64,000 bases of DNA from the NCBI RefSeq assembly GCF_002860165.1, contig NZ_PGUZ01000029.1, positions 1 to 64,000 on the forward strand, written 5' to 3'. The notes under the pieces are model-generated. The model was not told the origin of the DNA, did no database searches, and saw nothing but the letters and a program-made list of their open reading frames with translations. Source of the stretch: Bacillus sp. V3-13 (GTDB lineage: Bacteria > Bacillota > Bacilli > Bacillales > Cytobacillaceae). This document shows positions 44,511 through 52,469 of the stretch, one piece after another. Every line of letters starts with the position of its first letter. The first letter of the stretch is position 1. Position numbers and translations under genes: made by a program.

Positions 44511-44544
44511 GCAAGCGCCCTGCATTAGGGTGCTTGCGTTTTTC
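44511..44544 (+). terminator. Leader terminator / attenuator upstream of ypvA
   Basis: GCAAGCGCCCT and AGGGTGCTTGC form an 11-bp stem with one G-U pair, followed by GTTTTT. It lies between the promoter at 44389 and the ypvA start at 44577. A seven-codon open frame ATGAACGAGGGCCAAATCTAA precedes it at about 44459. Confidence 0.75.
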
Positions 44545-44576
44545 ATGGCGCTGTCGTGCCGGTTCGGAGGGGTATT

Positions 44577-46499
44577 ATGCAAGGGCGTCTGCCATTTGCG
44601 ATTCCTAAAACAGATTCTTTTTTTAATGTCTTTAATGATTGGATTGGAGACGTTTTTTACGATATTTTGCCTGAAGCAGGTTTCGAGCTCAGGGATGAAC
44701 AAATCTATATGGCTTTCCAGCTTGAAAAAGCGTTTAAGGACAAAAAAGTCATGTTCGCGGAAGCCGGCGTCGGAACCGGGAAAACAATTGTCTACCTTTT
44801 ATATGCCGTTTGTTACGCGCGTTACACAAATAAGCCGGCGATTATTGCCTGCGCAGACGAAACGTTAATTGAACAGCTTGTCAAAAAAGAAGGCGACATT
44901 GCCAAACTTGAAAAAGCCTTAAATTTAAATATTGATGTTCGTCTCGCAAAATCGCGGGATCAGTACCTATGTTTAAATAAGCTTGATGAGGCCATTTTAA
45001 GGAATGACAGCGCCGCATACAGAGCGATGTTTGACGGCCTCCCGGACTTTGTCCGCAGCGGATCATCGCTGCAAAAGTTTCAACGATACGGCGACCGGAG
45101 AGACTATCCCGGCGTGTCGGATGAGGCTTGGAATCAAGTTGGCTGGGATTCTCTGCAGGATTGCTTCAGTTGTTCAAAACGGCATCGCTGCGGACAAACC
45201 CTTCATCGCGAGTTCTACCGTGGCTCGAGCGATTTAATTATTTGTTCGCATGATTTCTATATGGAGCATATTTGGACAAAAGAATCCCGAAAAAGGGAAG
45301 GGCAGCTGCCGTTGCTTCCGGAATCATCGGCAGTCATCTTTGATGAAGGGCATCTTTTGGAATATGCTGCGCAAAAAGCGTTAACGTATCGATTTACTGA
45401 GCAGACACTGGACAAGCTCCTTACCAGGCTTACGGCCAACAATGTGCGGGAAAATACTCTTCATTGCATTGAAGAAGCTCTCGTCCAGAATGAACATTTT
45501 TTTACAGCATTGCAGGCTGCCTCACAGATAACAGACGGTTCAGAAAAACAAATGATTGCAAAGACTCCGCTGCTTTTGGAAGAGGGTAAAAGATTGGTTG
45601 ACCTTCTTAACCAGCTCCAGGAAGAATTGGTGTTTGACAGTGAGATGTATGTGATCAACGATTATGATTTAAAAATCGTCGAGGAATATTTAGAGCAAAT
45701 CACCTATTCCTTTTCACTCTTCCTTAAAGACACAAAGGGGATTATCTGGTTTGAAGAAAACAAGGGAGAAAGAACGCTCGTCATCATGCCGCGCATGGTT
45801 GAAGAAATTATGAGGGAAGAGGTTTTTGCACAGAAAAAGCCATTTATCTTCTCTTCGGCGACATTATCTGATAACAAATCATTTGATTATATCGCAAAAA
45901 GCCTCGGAGTTGACACATTTTTATCATGTTCCGTCGCATCGCCTTTTGATTACGAGGAAAACATGAAAATCTGCATGCCGGACTTTGCGAAGGACGAACA
46001 CGAAAAGCGGCTTGAATACACATTAAACCAGCTGCAGCAATCGGATGGAAGGGGCCTTGTCCTGTTTACAAATAAAGAAGATTTAAACGATTTCCGGGAA
46101 TATGCTGCCAAAGAAACGAGCTTTCCTGTTTATTTTGAGGGGGATGCAGAGATCAGTGCGCTTGTGTCCAGATTCCAGAATGATGAGCGATCCGTTTTAT
46201 GCTCGGTCCATATGTGGGAAGGTCTTGATATACCGGGACGTGCTCTTGAGAATGTGATCATCTACACGCTTCCATATCCGCCCAATGACCCGGTTTTTTC
46301 GGCAAAACGCAAGGATTCTGAAGATCCGTTTCATGACGTTGATCTGCCGTATATGCTGCTAAGGCTAAGACAGGGGACAGGCCGGCTAATCAGGACGCAT
46401 GAAGATAAAGGAAGTGTCCACATCCTGATCAACAAAGACGAACCGGCAGAAGTTATCGGGCTGATCAAAAAAGCATTGCCGACTAAAGTGGTTAAATAA
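44577..46499 (+). CDS. ypvA: XPD/DinG-type ATP-dependent helicase YpvA
   Basis: A 640-residue superfamily 2 helicase. Motif I is EAGVGTGKTIVYLLY, the DEAH-like box reads FDEGHLLEYAA, and motif VI is RQGTGRLIRTHEDKG. Cysteines in YLCLNK and DCFSCSKRHRCGQ are spaced like the 4Fe-4S domain of XPD/DinG helicases, unlike the longer DinG at 17695. The ATG at 44577 follows CGGAGGGG. It probably unwinds 5'-3' in DNA repair; the substrate is not known. Confidence 0.92.
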   Translation: MQGRLPFAIPKTDSFFNVFNDWIGDVFYDILPEAGFELRDEQIYMAFQLEKAFKDKKVMFAEAGVGTGKTIVYLLYAVCYARYTNKPAIIACADETLIEQLVKKEGDIAKLEKALNLNIDVRLAKSRDQYLCLNKLDEAILRNDSAAYRAMFDGLPDFVRSGSSLQKFQRYGDRRDYPGVSDEAWNQVGWDSLQDCFSCSKRHRCGQTLHREFYRGSSDLIICSHDFYMEHIWTKESRKREGQLPLLPESSAVIFDEGHLLEYAAQKALTYRFTEQTLDKLLTRLTANNVRENTLHCIEEALVQNEHFFTALQAASQITDGSEKQMIAKTPLLLEEGKRLVDLLNQLQEELVFDSEMYVINDYDLKIVEEYLEQITYSFSLFLKDTKGIIWFEENKGERTLVIMPRMVEEIMREEVFAQKKPFIFSSATLSDNKSFDYIAKSLGVDTFLSCSVASPFDYEENMKICMPDFAKDEHEKRLEYTLNQLQQSDGRGLVLFTNKEDLNDFREYAAKETSFPVYFEGDAEISALVSRFQNDERSVLCSVHMWEGLDIPGRALENVIIYTLPYPPNDPVFSAKRKDSEDPFHDVDLPYMLLRLRQGTGRLIRTHEDKGSVHILINKDEPAEVIGLIKKALPTKVVK

Positions 46500-46512
46500 A
46501 AAGGCGATATTA

Positions 46513-46545
46513 AAAACAGCGGTCAAAGCGGCCGCTGTTTTTTAA
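46513..46545. terminator. Bidirectional terminator after ypvA
   Basis: AAAACAGCGG and CCGCTGTTTT pair, with A and T runs on either side, between converging genes. Confidence 0.9.
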
Positions 46546-46555
46546 CTTCCAGCGA

Positions 46556-46855
46556 TTATCTTCCAAGTGCTTTCATGCCTTCTGGAGACATTTTTTCCGG
46601 TGACCAGGCCGGTTCCCACACCACTTTGACATCCGCCAAATCAAATTCCTCCAAATCTTCCAAACAGTACTTCACCCCATTTGCGATGCTGTCATGGAGC
46701 GGGCACCCTGGCGTAGTTAGCGTCATCGTCACCTTGACTTGTTTTTCAGCCGGAAAGGAAATATCATAAATCAGGCCGAGATCGACTACATTAATGTTTA
46801 ATTCGGGGTCGAGCACTCTTTTTAAGTGATTTCGTACGTATTCTGTTAAATCCAT
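46556..46855 (-). CDS. MIP18-family (DUF59) metal-sulfur cluster assembly factor
   Basis: A 99-residue protein with the DUF59 core LKRVLDPELNINVVDLGLIYD and MTLTTPGCPLHDSI, including the conserved reactive cysteine. Relatives (SufT, PaaD, YitW, CIA2) take part in Fe-S cluster assembly or delivery. AAGGAGG precedes the ATG. It is 68 bp downstream of the NnrS-like gene on the same strand, so it may belong to that Crp/Fnr-controlled transcript and help maintain clusters under NO stress; this is inference. Confidence 0.9.
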   Translation of the reverse strand: MDLTEYVRNHLKRVLDPELNINVVDLGLIYDISFPAEKQVKVTMTLTTPGCPLHDSIANGVKYCLEDLEEFDLADVKVVWEPAWSPEKMSPEGMKALGR

Positions 46856-46923
46856 TTTTGCTAGCCTCCTTATGTTTGTCTAATATTTTGGTGCGCCTTG
46901 CAAGCGCTAAAAATGATGCTGCG

Positions 46924-48168
46924 CTATTTCCTCAGGACAGATGCGATTGTTCCGCTGAAAACGAAAGCTGCCAGGCTAAAGAGAAATTGGCCGGAATAAT
47001 ACATCGCGTCTAGACCAAATAAAAGGGCAACAAAAACGATGATTCCCCCGGCTGACAAGGCAAAGAACAGCGGTAACGCAATATTTTCATTCATCATATC
47101 CTTTAAAACAGGAACGTCCTTTTTACCGATTTCACTGCTGTATTTATGAGTCCACCAAAGAAACGGGACAATTTTAAATAAATAACCGATAATGCTAAAA
47201 GCAATCCAGAGCAGGAAATAGGCGATGATAAACGGCCCGGCCAGCCTTGAAAATGTACCTGTTACAACGGATCCAAATGCGGCAAGATGAACCGCCAGCC
47301 CGCAGCAGACCGCAAAAAGTGAGAACGAAAATGGTTTATCAAGCTTTCTCTTAATCCGTTTTTTTAAAATGAGCGCCATATGCCAGGCGAAACAGGCAAA
47401 GCCGATGAATAGAAACAAAAATCCGCTCATGAACAACCATGTTTCATTGCTGAAAAAAGAAGCGGCCGTACAAACCAGTCCAAATACATATAAAGAATAA
47501 ACGAGACTTGCGTGCCACATCGGGTAGCCGTGGGACAGGGAAAACATCGGTACCATTTTGTAAGAGAAACCAAAGATAAGCAGGGTGAACCAGCCTGCCA
47601 GCCCGAGTAAGAGATGGGTTTTAAAAATGGCCGGATAGAATGCGGATGCAAACCCGGTTTTCATGCTAAATATCAGGGTAATCCCAAGCATGATCGTCGC
47701 AAATAAACAAAATATAGCTGTCCCGACAAATAGCGTTATCATATTTGTTTGCGCCTGTTTCTTTAACGTCATCACGATTTGGATGATAAACAGGATGATT
47801 CCCATTAGTGTTAATGTCCCCGGGATCATCGCCGTTTGCGGGGCGAGATACAATGAAGCTGCAAACCAGGTGATCCCTGCTGCAGTAACCGCAAATTGAA
47901 GATAACCAAATCTTTCATTCCATATCGGAGTTAAAAAAACGACAGGTACAAGCTGGTACATCGAACCCATCGCAATCATCAATGCCCAGCCGAGAATGAG
48001 TAGATGCGCGGCAGACCAGACAGCCGGAATCCGGAAGCTTCCGGAAATCATTGGCTCCCCGTTTAATAATAGAATGATTTGGGAGACCACAAGGGCAAAC
48101 AAGCTGTAACAGATAAAAGAGAACGGCAGTTTTATATTGGTTTCACTGCCGATACTATTTGGTACCAA
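46924..48168 (-). CDS. NnrS-like / heme-copper oxidase subunit I-like 12-helix membrane protein
   Basis: A protein of about 414 residues with roughly twelve membrane helices and histidines placed as in heme-binding NnrS or oxidase subunit I-like proteins: AAHLLILGWALMIAMGSMYQ, FKTHLLLGLAGWFTLLIFG, SLSHGYPMWHASLVY and FAWHMALI. It is not a full oxidase. Relatives are found in NO and denitrification clusters. Start is uncertain: the TTG at 48168 is five bases after AGGTGA, and a GTG at 48177 adds three residues. It follows two DUF2249 genes with overlapping ends, forming an operon. Confidence 0.75.
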   Translation of the reverse strand: MVPNSIGSETNIKLPFSFICYSLFALVVSQIILLLNGEPMISGSFRIPAVWSAAHLLILGWALMIAMGSMYQLVPVVFLTPIWNERFGYLQFAVTAAGITWFAASLYLAPQTAMIPGTLTLMGIILFIIQIVMTLKKQAQTNMITLFVGTAIFCLFATIMLGITLIFSMKTGFASAFYPAIFKTHLLLGLAGWFTLLIFGFSYKMVPMFSLSHGYPMWHASLVYSLYVFGLVCTAASFFSNETWLFMSGFLFLFIGFACFAWHMALILKKRIKRKLDKPFSFSLFAVCCGLAVHLAAFGSVVTGTFSRLAGPFIIAYFLLWIAFSIIGYLFKIVPFLWWTHKYSSEIGKKDVPVLKDMMNENIALPLFFALSAGGIIVFVALLFGLDAMYYSGQFLFSLAAFVFSGTIASVLRK

Positions 48169-48173
48169 GCAAA

Positions 48174-48389
48174 TCACCTGCTTATTTTCGTAATATCGAT
48201 CCTGTAACTTCCATCATCATTTTGTTCCGTACGGTGCGTATATCCCATTTCATCCAATTGCTCGTAAAGGAACATGGGCCGGCGGTCGTTCATAATCGTC
48301 AAGACGGCCCCATCCTTTAGTGACTCGAGTGCTTTTAACGTTCTCATCATTGGCTGAGGCGGCTCAAGTCCGCGATTATCCAAGATCAC
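48174..48389 (-). CDS. DUF2249 protein (second of three)
   Basis: A 71-residue protein with the DUF2249/SirA-like pattern: LDNRGLEPPQPMMRTLKALE then GAVLTIMNDRRPMFLYEQLD. It begins with GTG at 48389 overlapping the stop of the upstream DUF2249 gene, and its own end overlaps the NnrS-like gene, so all three are coupled. DUF2249 domains are often fused to hemerythrin domains or encoded in denitrification clusters; their biochemistry is undefined. Confidence 0.85.
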   Translation of the reverse strand: MILDNRGLEPPQPMMRTLKALESLKDGAVLTIMNDRRPMFLYEQLDEMGYTHRTEQNDDGSYRIDITKISR

Positions 48390-48628
48390 TGCCTGTCGCC
48401 TCTTTTCGTAAAAACCACTTTCCAGTGCTTCTTTTCAATTTGCTCGCTCTCCGCTTCGAATCCTTTTGCCTTCAAGACGGGAAACAGGGGAACAGGCTTA
48501 AAAGGCGCATGGAGGATAAATACATCATTTTCTTTAAGCTCCGAAACAGCTTCCATTATTTTTTGGAAAGGCTCAAGCTTATTTTTTAAATCGTCACGGA
48601 CATCCAATTCGACTATTTTCTGATCCAT
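48386..48628 (-). CDS. DUF2249 protein (first of three)
   Basis: An 80-residue DUF2249 protein (ELDVRDDLKNKLEPFQKIME, then VFILHAPFKPVPLFPVLKAK and GFEAE). It is the first gene of the leftward DUF2249-DUF2249-NnrS-like operon and has GGGGCTG about seven bases before the ATG. A perfect Crp/Fnr-type palindrome at 48689-48704 and a TATCCT -10 at 48662-48667 control it. Role unknown; the proline-rich APFKPVPL segment is a family signature. Confidence 0.88.
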   Translation of the reverse strand: MDQKIVELDVRDDLKNKLEPFQKIMEAVSELKENDVFILHAPFKPVPLFPVLKAKGFEAESEQIEKKHWKVVFTKRGDRQ

Positions 48629-48661
48629 AATGAACAGCCCCTTATTAATGTTGATACATTA

Positions 48662-48667
48662 AGGATA
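48662..48667 (-). promoter_or_regulatory. -10 element of the DUF2249/NnrS-like operon
   Basis: TATCCT on the minus strand, placing the start near 48655, 41.5 bp from the centre of the Crp/Fnr-type site. Confidence 0.6.
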
Positions 48668-48688
48668 ATGATTTTCATTTGTAAAAAA

Positions 48689-48704
48689 TGTGATTTCAAT
48701 CACA
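48689..48704 (-). promoter_or_regulatory. Perfect Crp/Fnr-type site of the DUF2249 operon
   Basis: TGTGATTTCAATCACA is a perfect TGTGA-N6-TCACA palindrome. It lies just downstream of the crp/fnr-2 stop codon and at -41.5 for the leftward operon. Confidence 0.85.
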
Positions 48705-48707
48705 AGA

Positions 48708-49397
48708 TTAAAATAATTCCTTTTGAAGAATTTCCTGGGTGATCAGGAAATTACCCTGTTCGTCCAATTCAATTATTTTCTTCTTTTTTAAGTAGTTGAT
48801 CGTCCTGCTGATCGTTTCTCTTGATGTGCCAATCATATTGGCGAGCTCACGATGTGTGTAATGGGCTGTCAGCTTATAATGGCTGCCTGTTTGTTCACCG
48901 TTTGTTTTACAAAGCCGGAGCAAGAGCATAATAATTTGTTCATAAGTATTATGGAGAATTTGTTCTTCCAATCGATTTTGCAAATCGACGATTTTTTCAC
49001 CAAGAACTTTGAACAGTTTTATACAAAGCTCTGGATGAGAGATTAAAATATTCTCGAACTTTTCAATCGGAACAACAATCAGCTCTGCTTCTTCCATAAT
49101 TTCTGCATGGGCAGGATATTGGCCGTGCCTGAAAAATCCAGCATGCGGAAACATTTCGCCTGCTTCCAAAAACGAAACAATTTGCTCCTTGCCTGAATGA
49201 TCCGTTTTATAAATTTTTACTCTGCCTGAATGAATAAAAAATACTTTGTCTAAAGGATGTCCCTGCATAAATACATACATTTTTTGCTTGTAAACCCTTG
49301 TATGCGCAATATTAATGATTTTTTCGAGCTCATGAGAAGACAGCTCTTTAAAAAGAGGAACCTCAGCCAAACGCCGTTCAATATCGCCAGTTTTCAT
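48708..49397 (-). CDS. Crp/Fnr-family transcription regulator (paralogue 2)
   Basis: A 229-residue regulator closely similar to the one at 34700: sensor barrel YVFMQGHPLDKVFFIHSGRV, dimer helix LCIKLFKVLGEKIVDLQNRL and recognition helix IGTSRETISRTINYL. The ExxSR pattern is the same. It has only two cysteines (in PELCIKL and LLRLCKTN), not an Fe-S set. The ATG at 49397 has GGAGGG six bases upstream. It lies between norB and the DUF2249 operon, both of which carry matching sites, so it is the likely local activator; the signal is unknown. Confidence 0.9.
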   Translation of the reverse strand: MKTGDIERRLAEVPLFKELSSHELEKIINIAHTRVYKQKMYVFMQGHPLDKVFFIHSGRVKIYKTDHSGKEQIVSFLEAGEMFPHAGFFRHGQYPAHAEIMEEAELIVVPIEKFENILISHPELCIKLFKVLGEKIVDLQNRLEEQILHNTYEQIIMLLLRLCKTNGEQTGSHYKLTAHYTHRELANMIGTSRETISRTINYLKKKKIIELDEQGNFLITQEILQKELF

Positions 49398-49455
49398 CTG
49401 TAACCCTCCAGTATTTCCTATTAAGTTCAGTGTACCAAGCATGAAATCAAGGCAA

Positions 49456-49471
49456 AGTGACCTTCATCATA
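49456..49471 (-). promoter_or_regulatory. Weak Crp/Fnr-type site upstream of crp/fnr-2
   Basis: AGTGACCTTCATCATA has two mismatches to TGTGA-N6-TCACA and lies 41.5 bp from the start expected from TACACT at 49429-49434 on the minus strand, suggesting autoregulation. Confidence 0.4.
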
Positions 49472-49472
49472 C

Positions 49473-49616
49473 GAGTAAATTTCACAATGTAATAAGCTAG
49501 ACCGAAAAACGAATGAAATTGTCTAAATAAACAGGAGTATTCCGTAGGAAACGAATAATACTATCTTAATTTTAAATAACTGTTCGTATTTCAATTAAAG
49601 AATTGCTTTATGAATT
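49473..49616. repeat. AT-rich dispersed element, copy B (upstream of norB)
   Basis: Matches copy A at 16936-17083 over most of its length, with shared blocks AATTTCACAATGTA, ACCGAAAAACGAAT, GAATAATACT-like centre, TTAATTTTAAATAA and TTTCAATTAAAGAA. The inverted arms (CGAAAAACGAA and the complement of TTCGTATTTCAATTAAAG) are kept. It contains no gene and sits between the crp/fnr-2 promoter and the norB Crp/Fnr-type site. Confidence 0.8.
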
Positions 49617-49649
49617 TCATTCCATACAAATGAACATTTTTTTAACAGT

Positions 49650-49665
49650 TGTGCTAAATATCACA
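49650..49665 (+). promoter_or_regulatory. Crp/Fnr-type site upstream of norB
   Basis: TGTGCTAAATATCACA has one mismatch to TGTGA-N6-TCACA. It lies 84 bp before the norB start; the -10 (AACAAT near 49689) is weak. Confidence 0.6.
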
Positions 49666-49748
49666 ATGAAACGATGAACAGCCTCACAAACAATCGGGTT
49701 GCAAGCGGCTAACATGAGGGTGAAATCAATTAGAAAGGATGTATGGAT

Positions 49749-52109
49749 ATGGAGGTCAATCGAGGCATAACCACAAAAAAAGTGATGAAGAAAAATAAAA
49801 ACGCCCTCTTAAAGTCGATTTTAATTCTCACGATTGTATTCAGCTTTACGATTCTTATTGCAGGAGGTTTCTGGATTTTTAAAGAAATGGCTCCCCGGCC
49901 TCTTGAGGTGACCAATGAAAAAGGAGAGGTTATTTTAACTAAAAAATCGATTATGGGAGGGCAGGCCGTCTTCCAAAAATATGGTCTCATGGATTATGGA
50001 ACCGTCCTCGGGCATGGATCGTACATGGGACCCGATTATACAGCGGAGGCACTTAAAGTATATACGGAAGGAATGCAGGATTATAAAGCACAGCAAAAGC
50101 ATGATAAAAACTTTGCTCAGTTAAGTGGAGACGAACAAACCATTATAAAAAATCAAGTGATGAAGGAAATGCGCGAGAACCGCTATGAAGCCGACTCTGA
50201 TCAACTCGTTCTAACTGATGCTCAAGTTTTCGGTGTGGAAAAAGTCAGAGCGTTTTACAAAAAAGTGTTCACTGAAGGAGACGGTTGGGGATTAAAGCCC
50301 CATTTAATCAAGGAGGAACATTTGCCAGAGGCTGACCGTTTCTGGATCGCCGAGGGAGACCAGACCCGGCAAATAGCTGATTTCTTTTTCTGGACCGCCT
50401 GGCTATCCAGTACCGAACGGCTGGGTGATGATATTACTTATACAAACAACTGGCCTTATTATGAAGATGCAGGCAACACGATGTCGTTCTCAGCTATTTG
50501 GTGGAGCGGTGCCAGTGTGACGATTCTTATCCTGTTTATCGGCATTATTTTGTTTGTCTTTTACCGTTACCACCTCGGCATGCAGGAAGCGTATACGGAC
50601 GGCAATTTTCCGCGGATCGATTTGGGGAAATTGCCGCTGACATCTTCACAATTAAAAACAACGAAATACTTTGTCGTCGTTGCCGCTTTATTCTTTGTCC
50701 AGGCGATGTTTGGAGCATTGCTGGCCCACTATTATATAGAGCCTGACAGCTTCTTCGGGATTCAGTGGATTTATGATATTCTCCCGTTCAATATCGCGAA
50801 GGGATACCACTTGCAGCTGGCCATTCTTTGGATTGCAACAGCCTGGCTGGGCATGGGGATTTATATTGCGCCGCTTGTAGGAGGGTTTGAGCCAAAAAGG
50901 CAGGGGCTGCTCGTCGATGTTTTATTCTGGGCGCTCGTCGTTCTTGTTGCCGGAAGTATGGTCGGCCAGTGGCTCGGTGCGAACGGCTATTTAGGAAACT
51001 TATGGTTCTTGCTTGGCCACCAGGGCTGGGAGTACCTTGAGCTGGGGCGGATTTGGCAAATCATTCTTGTCGTCGGAATGCTGATCTGGCTCTTTATTGT
51101 TTACCGGGGTATCCGGAGCGGACTCCGAAGGGAGTCGGATAAGGGAGGTTTAATCCACCTGTTATTTTATTCGGCAATTGCCGTGCCGCTCTTCTATGTA
51201 TTTGCATTCTTCATGAATCCGGATTCGAATTTTACGTTTGCTGATTTTTGGCGCTGGTGGATTATCCATCTATGGGTCGAGGGAATTTTTGAAGTCTTTG
51301 CCGTCGTTGTCATCGGGTTCTTGCTTGTGCAAATGAGGCTCGTAACAAAAAGCTCAACGGTTAAAGCACTTTACTTTCAGTTAATCCTGCTGCTCGGAAG
51401 CGGAGTAATCGGAATCGGCCACCATTATTATTATAACGGTTCAGCAGAAGTATGGATCGCTCTTGGTGCCGTATTTTCAGCGCTGGAAGTCATCCCGCTC
51501 ACCCTGTTGATTCTTGAAGCGTACGAACAATATAAAATGATGCGGGCAGGCGGAATTGATTTTCCTTATAAAGGAACTTTCTGGTTCTTAATCTCCGTGG
51601 CGATTTGGAATCTTGTCGGCGCCGGCGTCCTTGGCTTCTTGATTAACCTGCCTGCTGTCAACTTCCTTGAGCACGGACAATTTCTCACTCCGGCACATGG
51701 ACACGCGGCGATGATGGGTGTATACGGCATGTTTGCCTGTGCCGTTCTCGTTTACTCGTTAAGGAATGTTGTCAAACCGGAAAAATGGAACGATAAATGG
51801 GTGAAATTCTCCTGCATGATGTTGAATATCGGCCTTGCCGGAATGGTTTTTGTTTCGCTTCTGCCAGTCGGAGCCATCCAGATGAAAGAGGCATTTGAGC
51901 ATGGTTATGCCGCATCTCGCTCGGCCCGGTTTTTACAGCAGGATATCATCCAGAATCTGCTCACGTACAGATCGGTTCCGGATACGATCTTCCTGATTGG
52001 CGTCGCGGCATTGCTGATTTTCTGCATAAAAGCAATCTTCAATACGCGCAAAGTCACGCATAAAGAAAACGAAGCTCTTCCGGTCGATGACCTGGCCGCT
52101 GACGAGTAA
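49749..52109 (+). CDS. norB: Quinol-dependent nitric oxide reductase qNor
   Basis: A 786-residue single-subunit NO reductase that reduces NO to N2O with menaquinol electrons. It starts MEVNRG like the structurally known G. stearothermophilus enzyme. After the first membrane helix comes an extracytoplasmic insert (GPDYTAEALKVYTEG and NNWPYYEDAGNT) and then a 12-helix NorB core with heme and iron ligands in KGYHLQLAILW, IIHLWVEGIFEV, GIGHHYYYNG and TPAHGHAAMMGVYG. The ATG at 49749 fits AAAGGATG better than that at 49743. It protects against NO and may support NO respiration; the Crp/Fnr-type site suggests anaerobic or NO control. Confidence 0.97.
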   Translation: MEVNRGITTKKVMKKNKNALLKSILILTIVFSFTILIAGGFWIFKEMAPRPLEVTNEKGEVILTKKSIMGGQAVFQKYGLMDYGTVLGHGSYMGPDYTAEALKVYTEGMQDYKAQQKHDKNFAQLSGDEQTIIKNQVMKEMRENRYEADSDQLVLTDAQVFGVEKVRAFYKKVFTEGDGWGLKPHLIKEEHLPEADRFWIAEGDQTRQIADFFFWTAWLSSTERLGDDITYTNNWPYYEDAGNTMSFSAIWWSGASVTILILFIGIILFVFYRYHLGMQEAYTDGNFPRIDLGKLPLTSSQLKTTKYFVVVAALFFVQAMFGALLAHYYIEPDSFFGIQWIYDILPFNIAKGYHLQLAILWIATAWLGMGIYIAPLVGGFEPKRQGLLVDVLFWALVVLVAGSMVGQWLGANGYLGNLWFLLGHQGWEYLELGRIWQIILVVGMLIWLFIVYRGIRSGLRRESDKGGLIHLLFYSAIAVPLFYVFAFFMNPDSNFTFADFWRWWIIHLWVEGIFEVFAVVVIGFLLVQMRLVTKSSTVKALYFQLILLLGSGVIGIGHHYYYNGSAEVWIALGAVFSALEVIPLTLLILEAYEQYKMMRAGGIDFPYKGTFWFLISVAIWNLVGAGVLGFLINLPAVNFLEHGQFLTPAHGHAAMMGVYGMFACAVLVYSLRNVVKPEKWNDKWVKFSCMMLNIGLAGMVFVSLLPVGAIQMKEAFEHGYAASRSARFLQQDIIQNLLTYRSVPDTIFLIGVAALLIFCIKAIFNTRKVTHKENEALPVDDLAADE

Positions 52110-52125
52110 AAAGTTAATTTCTATC

Positions 52126-52155
52126 AAAAAGGATGGCAATTTGCCATCCTTTTTT
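52126..52155. terminator. Bidirectional terminator after norB
   Basis: AAAAAGGATGGCAA and TTGCCATCCTTTTT form a perfect stem, shared with the convergent small gene at 52154. Confidence 0.95.
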
Positions 52156-52291
52156 AATCGTTTGCTGTGGATTGCTTATCGCACTCAAAACAAACGATTT
52201 TGTTGTCATCGGTGTGGACGCCGTTAAAAAAGCCATCAAGGCAGTAAACATCTTTTCCGCAAATCGAACAATTACCAACCAGCTCTTTCAA
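52154..52291 (-). CDS. Small zinc-finger-like protein
   Basis: A 45-residue protein on the minus strand starting at a TTG at 52291 with GAGGTGA upstream. It has two CxxC knuckles, NCSICGKDVYC and IVCFECDKQ, about 22 residues apart, the layout of a small zinc ribbon such as those in Gin or Fin anti-sigma proteins, though it is shorter and I do not recognise it as either. It ends at the norB terminator. Too short for routine gene calling, so it may be unannotated. Confidence 0.6.
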   Translation of the reverse strand: MKELVGNCSICGKDVYCLDGFFNGVHTDDNKIVCFECDKQSTAND

Positions 52292-52392
52292 ACTATCACC
52301 TCTTTTTATGAACCAAAGTTCAGTCTGATTGCACCTTTTTTTCTATTATAATCCTTTCAATCATAAATAGGGGGAATAAATCATTGATAGCG

Positions 52393-52408
52393 TGTGATGC
52401 GCTTCACT
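52393..52408 (+). promoter_or_regulatory. Crp/Fnr-type site upstream of the third DUF2249 gene
   Basis: TGTGATGCGCTTCACT matches TGTGA-N6-TCACA in nine of ten half-site bases, centred exactly 41.5 bp before the start implied by TATAAT at 52430-52435. Confidence 0.8.
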
Positions 52409-52429
52409 CGTTCTTTATGTTTCGCAACC

Positions 52430-52435
52430 TATAAT
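52430..52435 (+). promoter_or_regulatory. -10 element of the third DUF2249 gene
   Basis: TATAAT, start predicted near 52442; no good -35, as in activator-dependent promoters. Confidence 0.7.
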
Positions 52436-52469
52436 AAAAATTGTAAACAACTTGTTAGGAGGAAAATAG

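Noticed and set aside
52133-52351. 72-codon plus-strand frame downstream of norB
   Set aside because: It starts inside the norB terminator and lies antisense to the more convincing CxxC protein on the minus strand.
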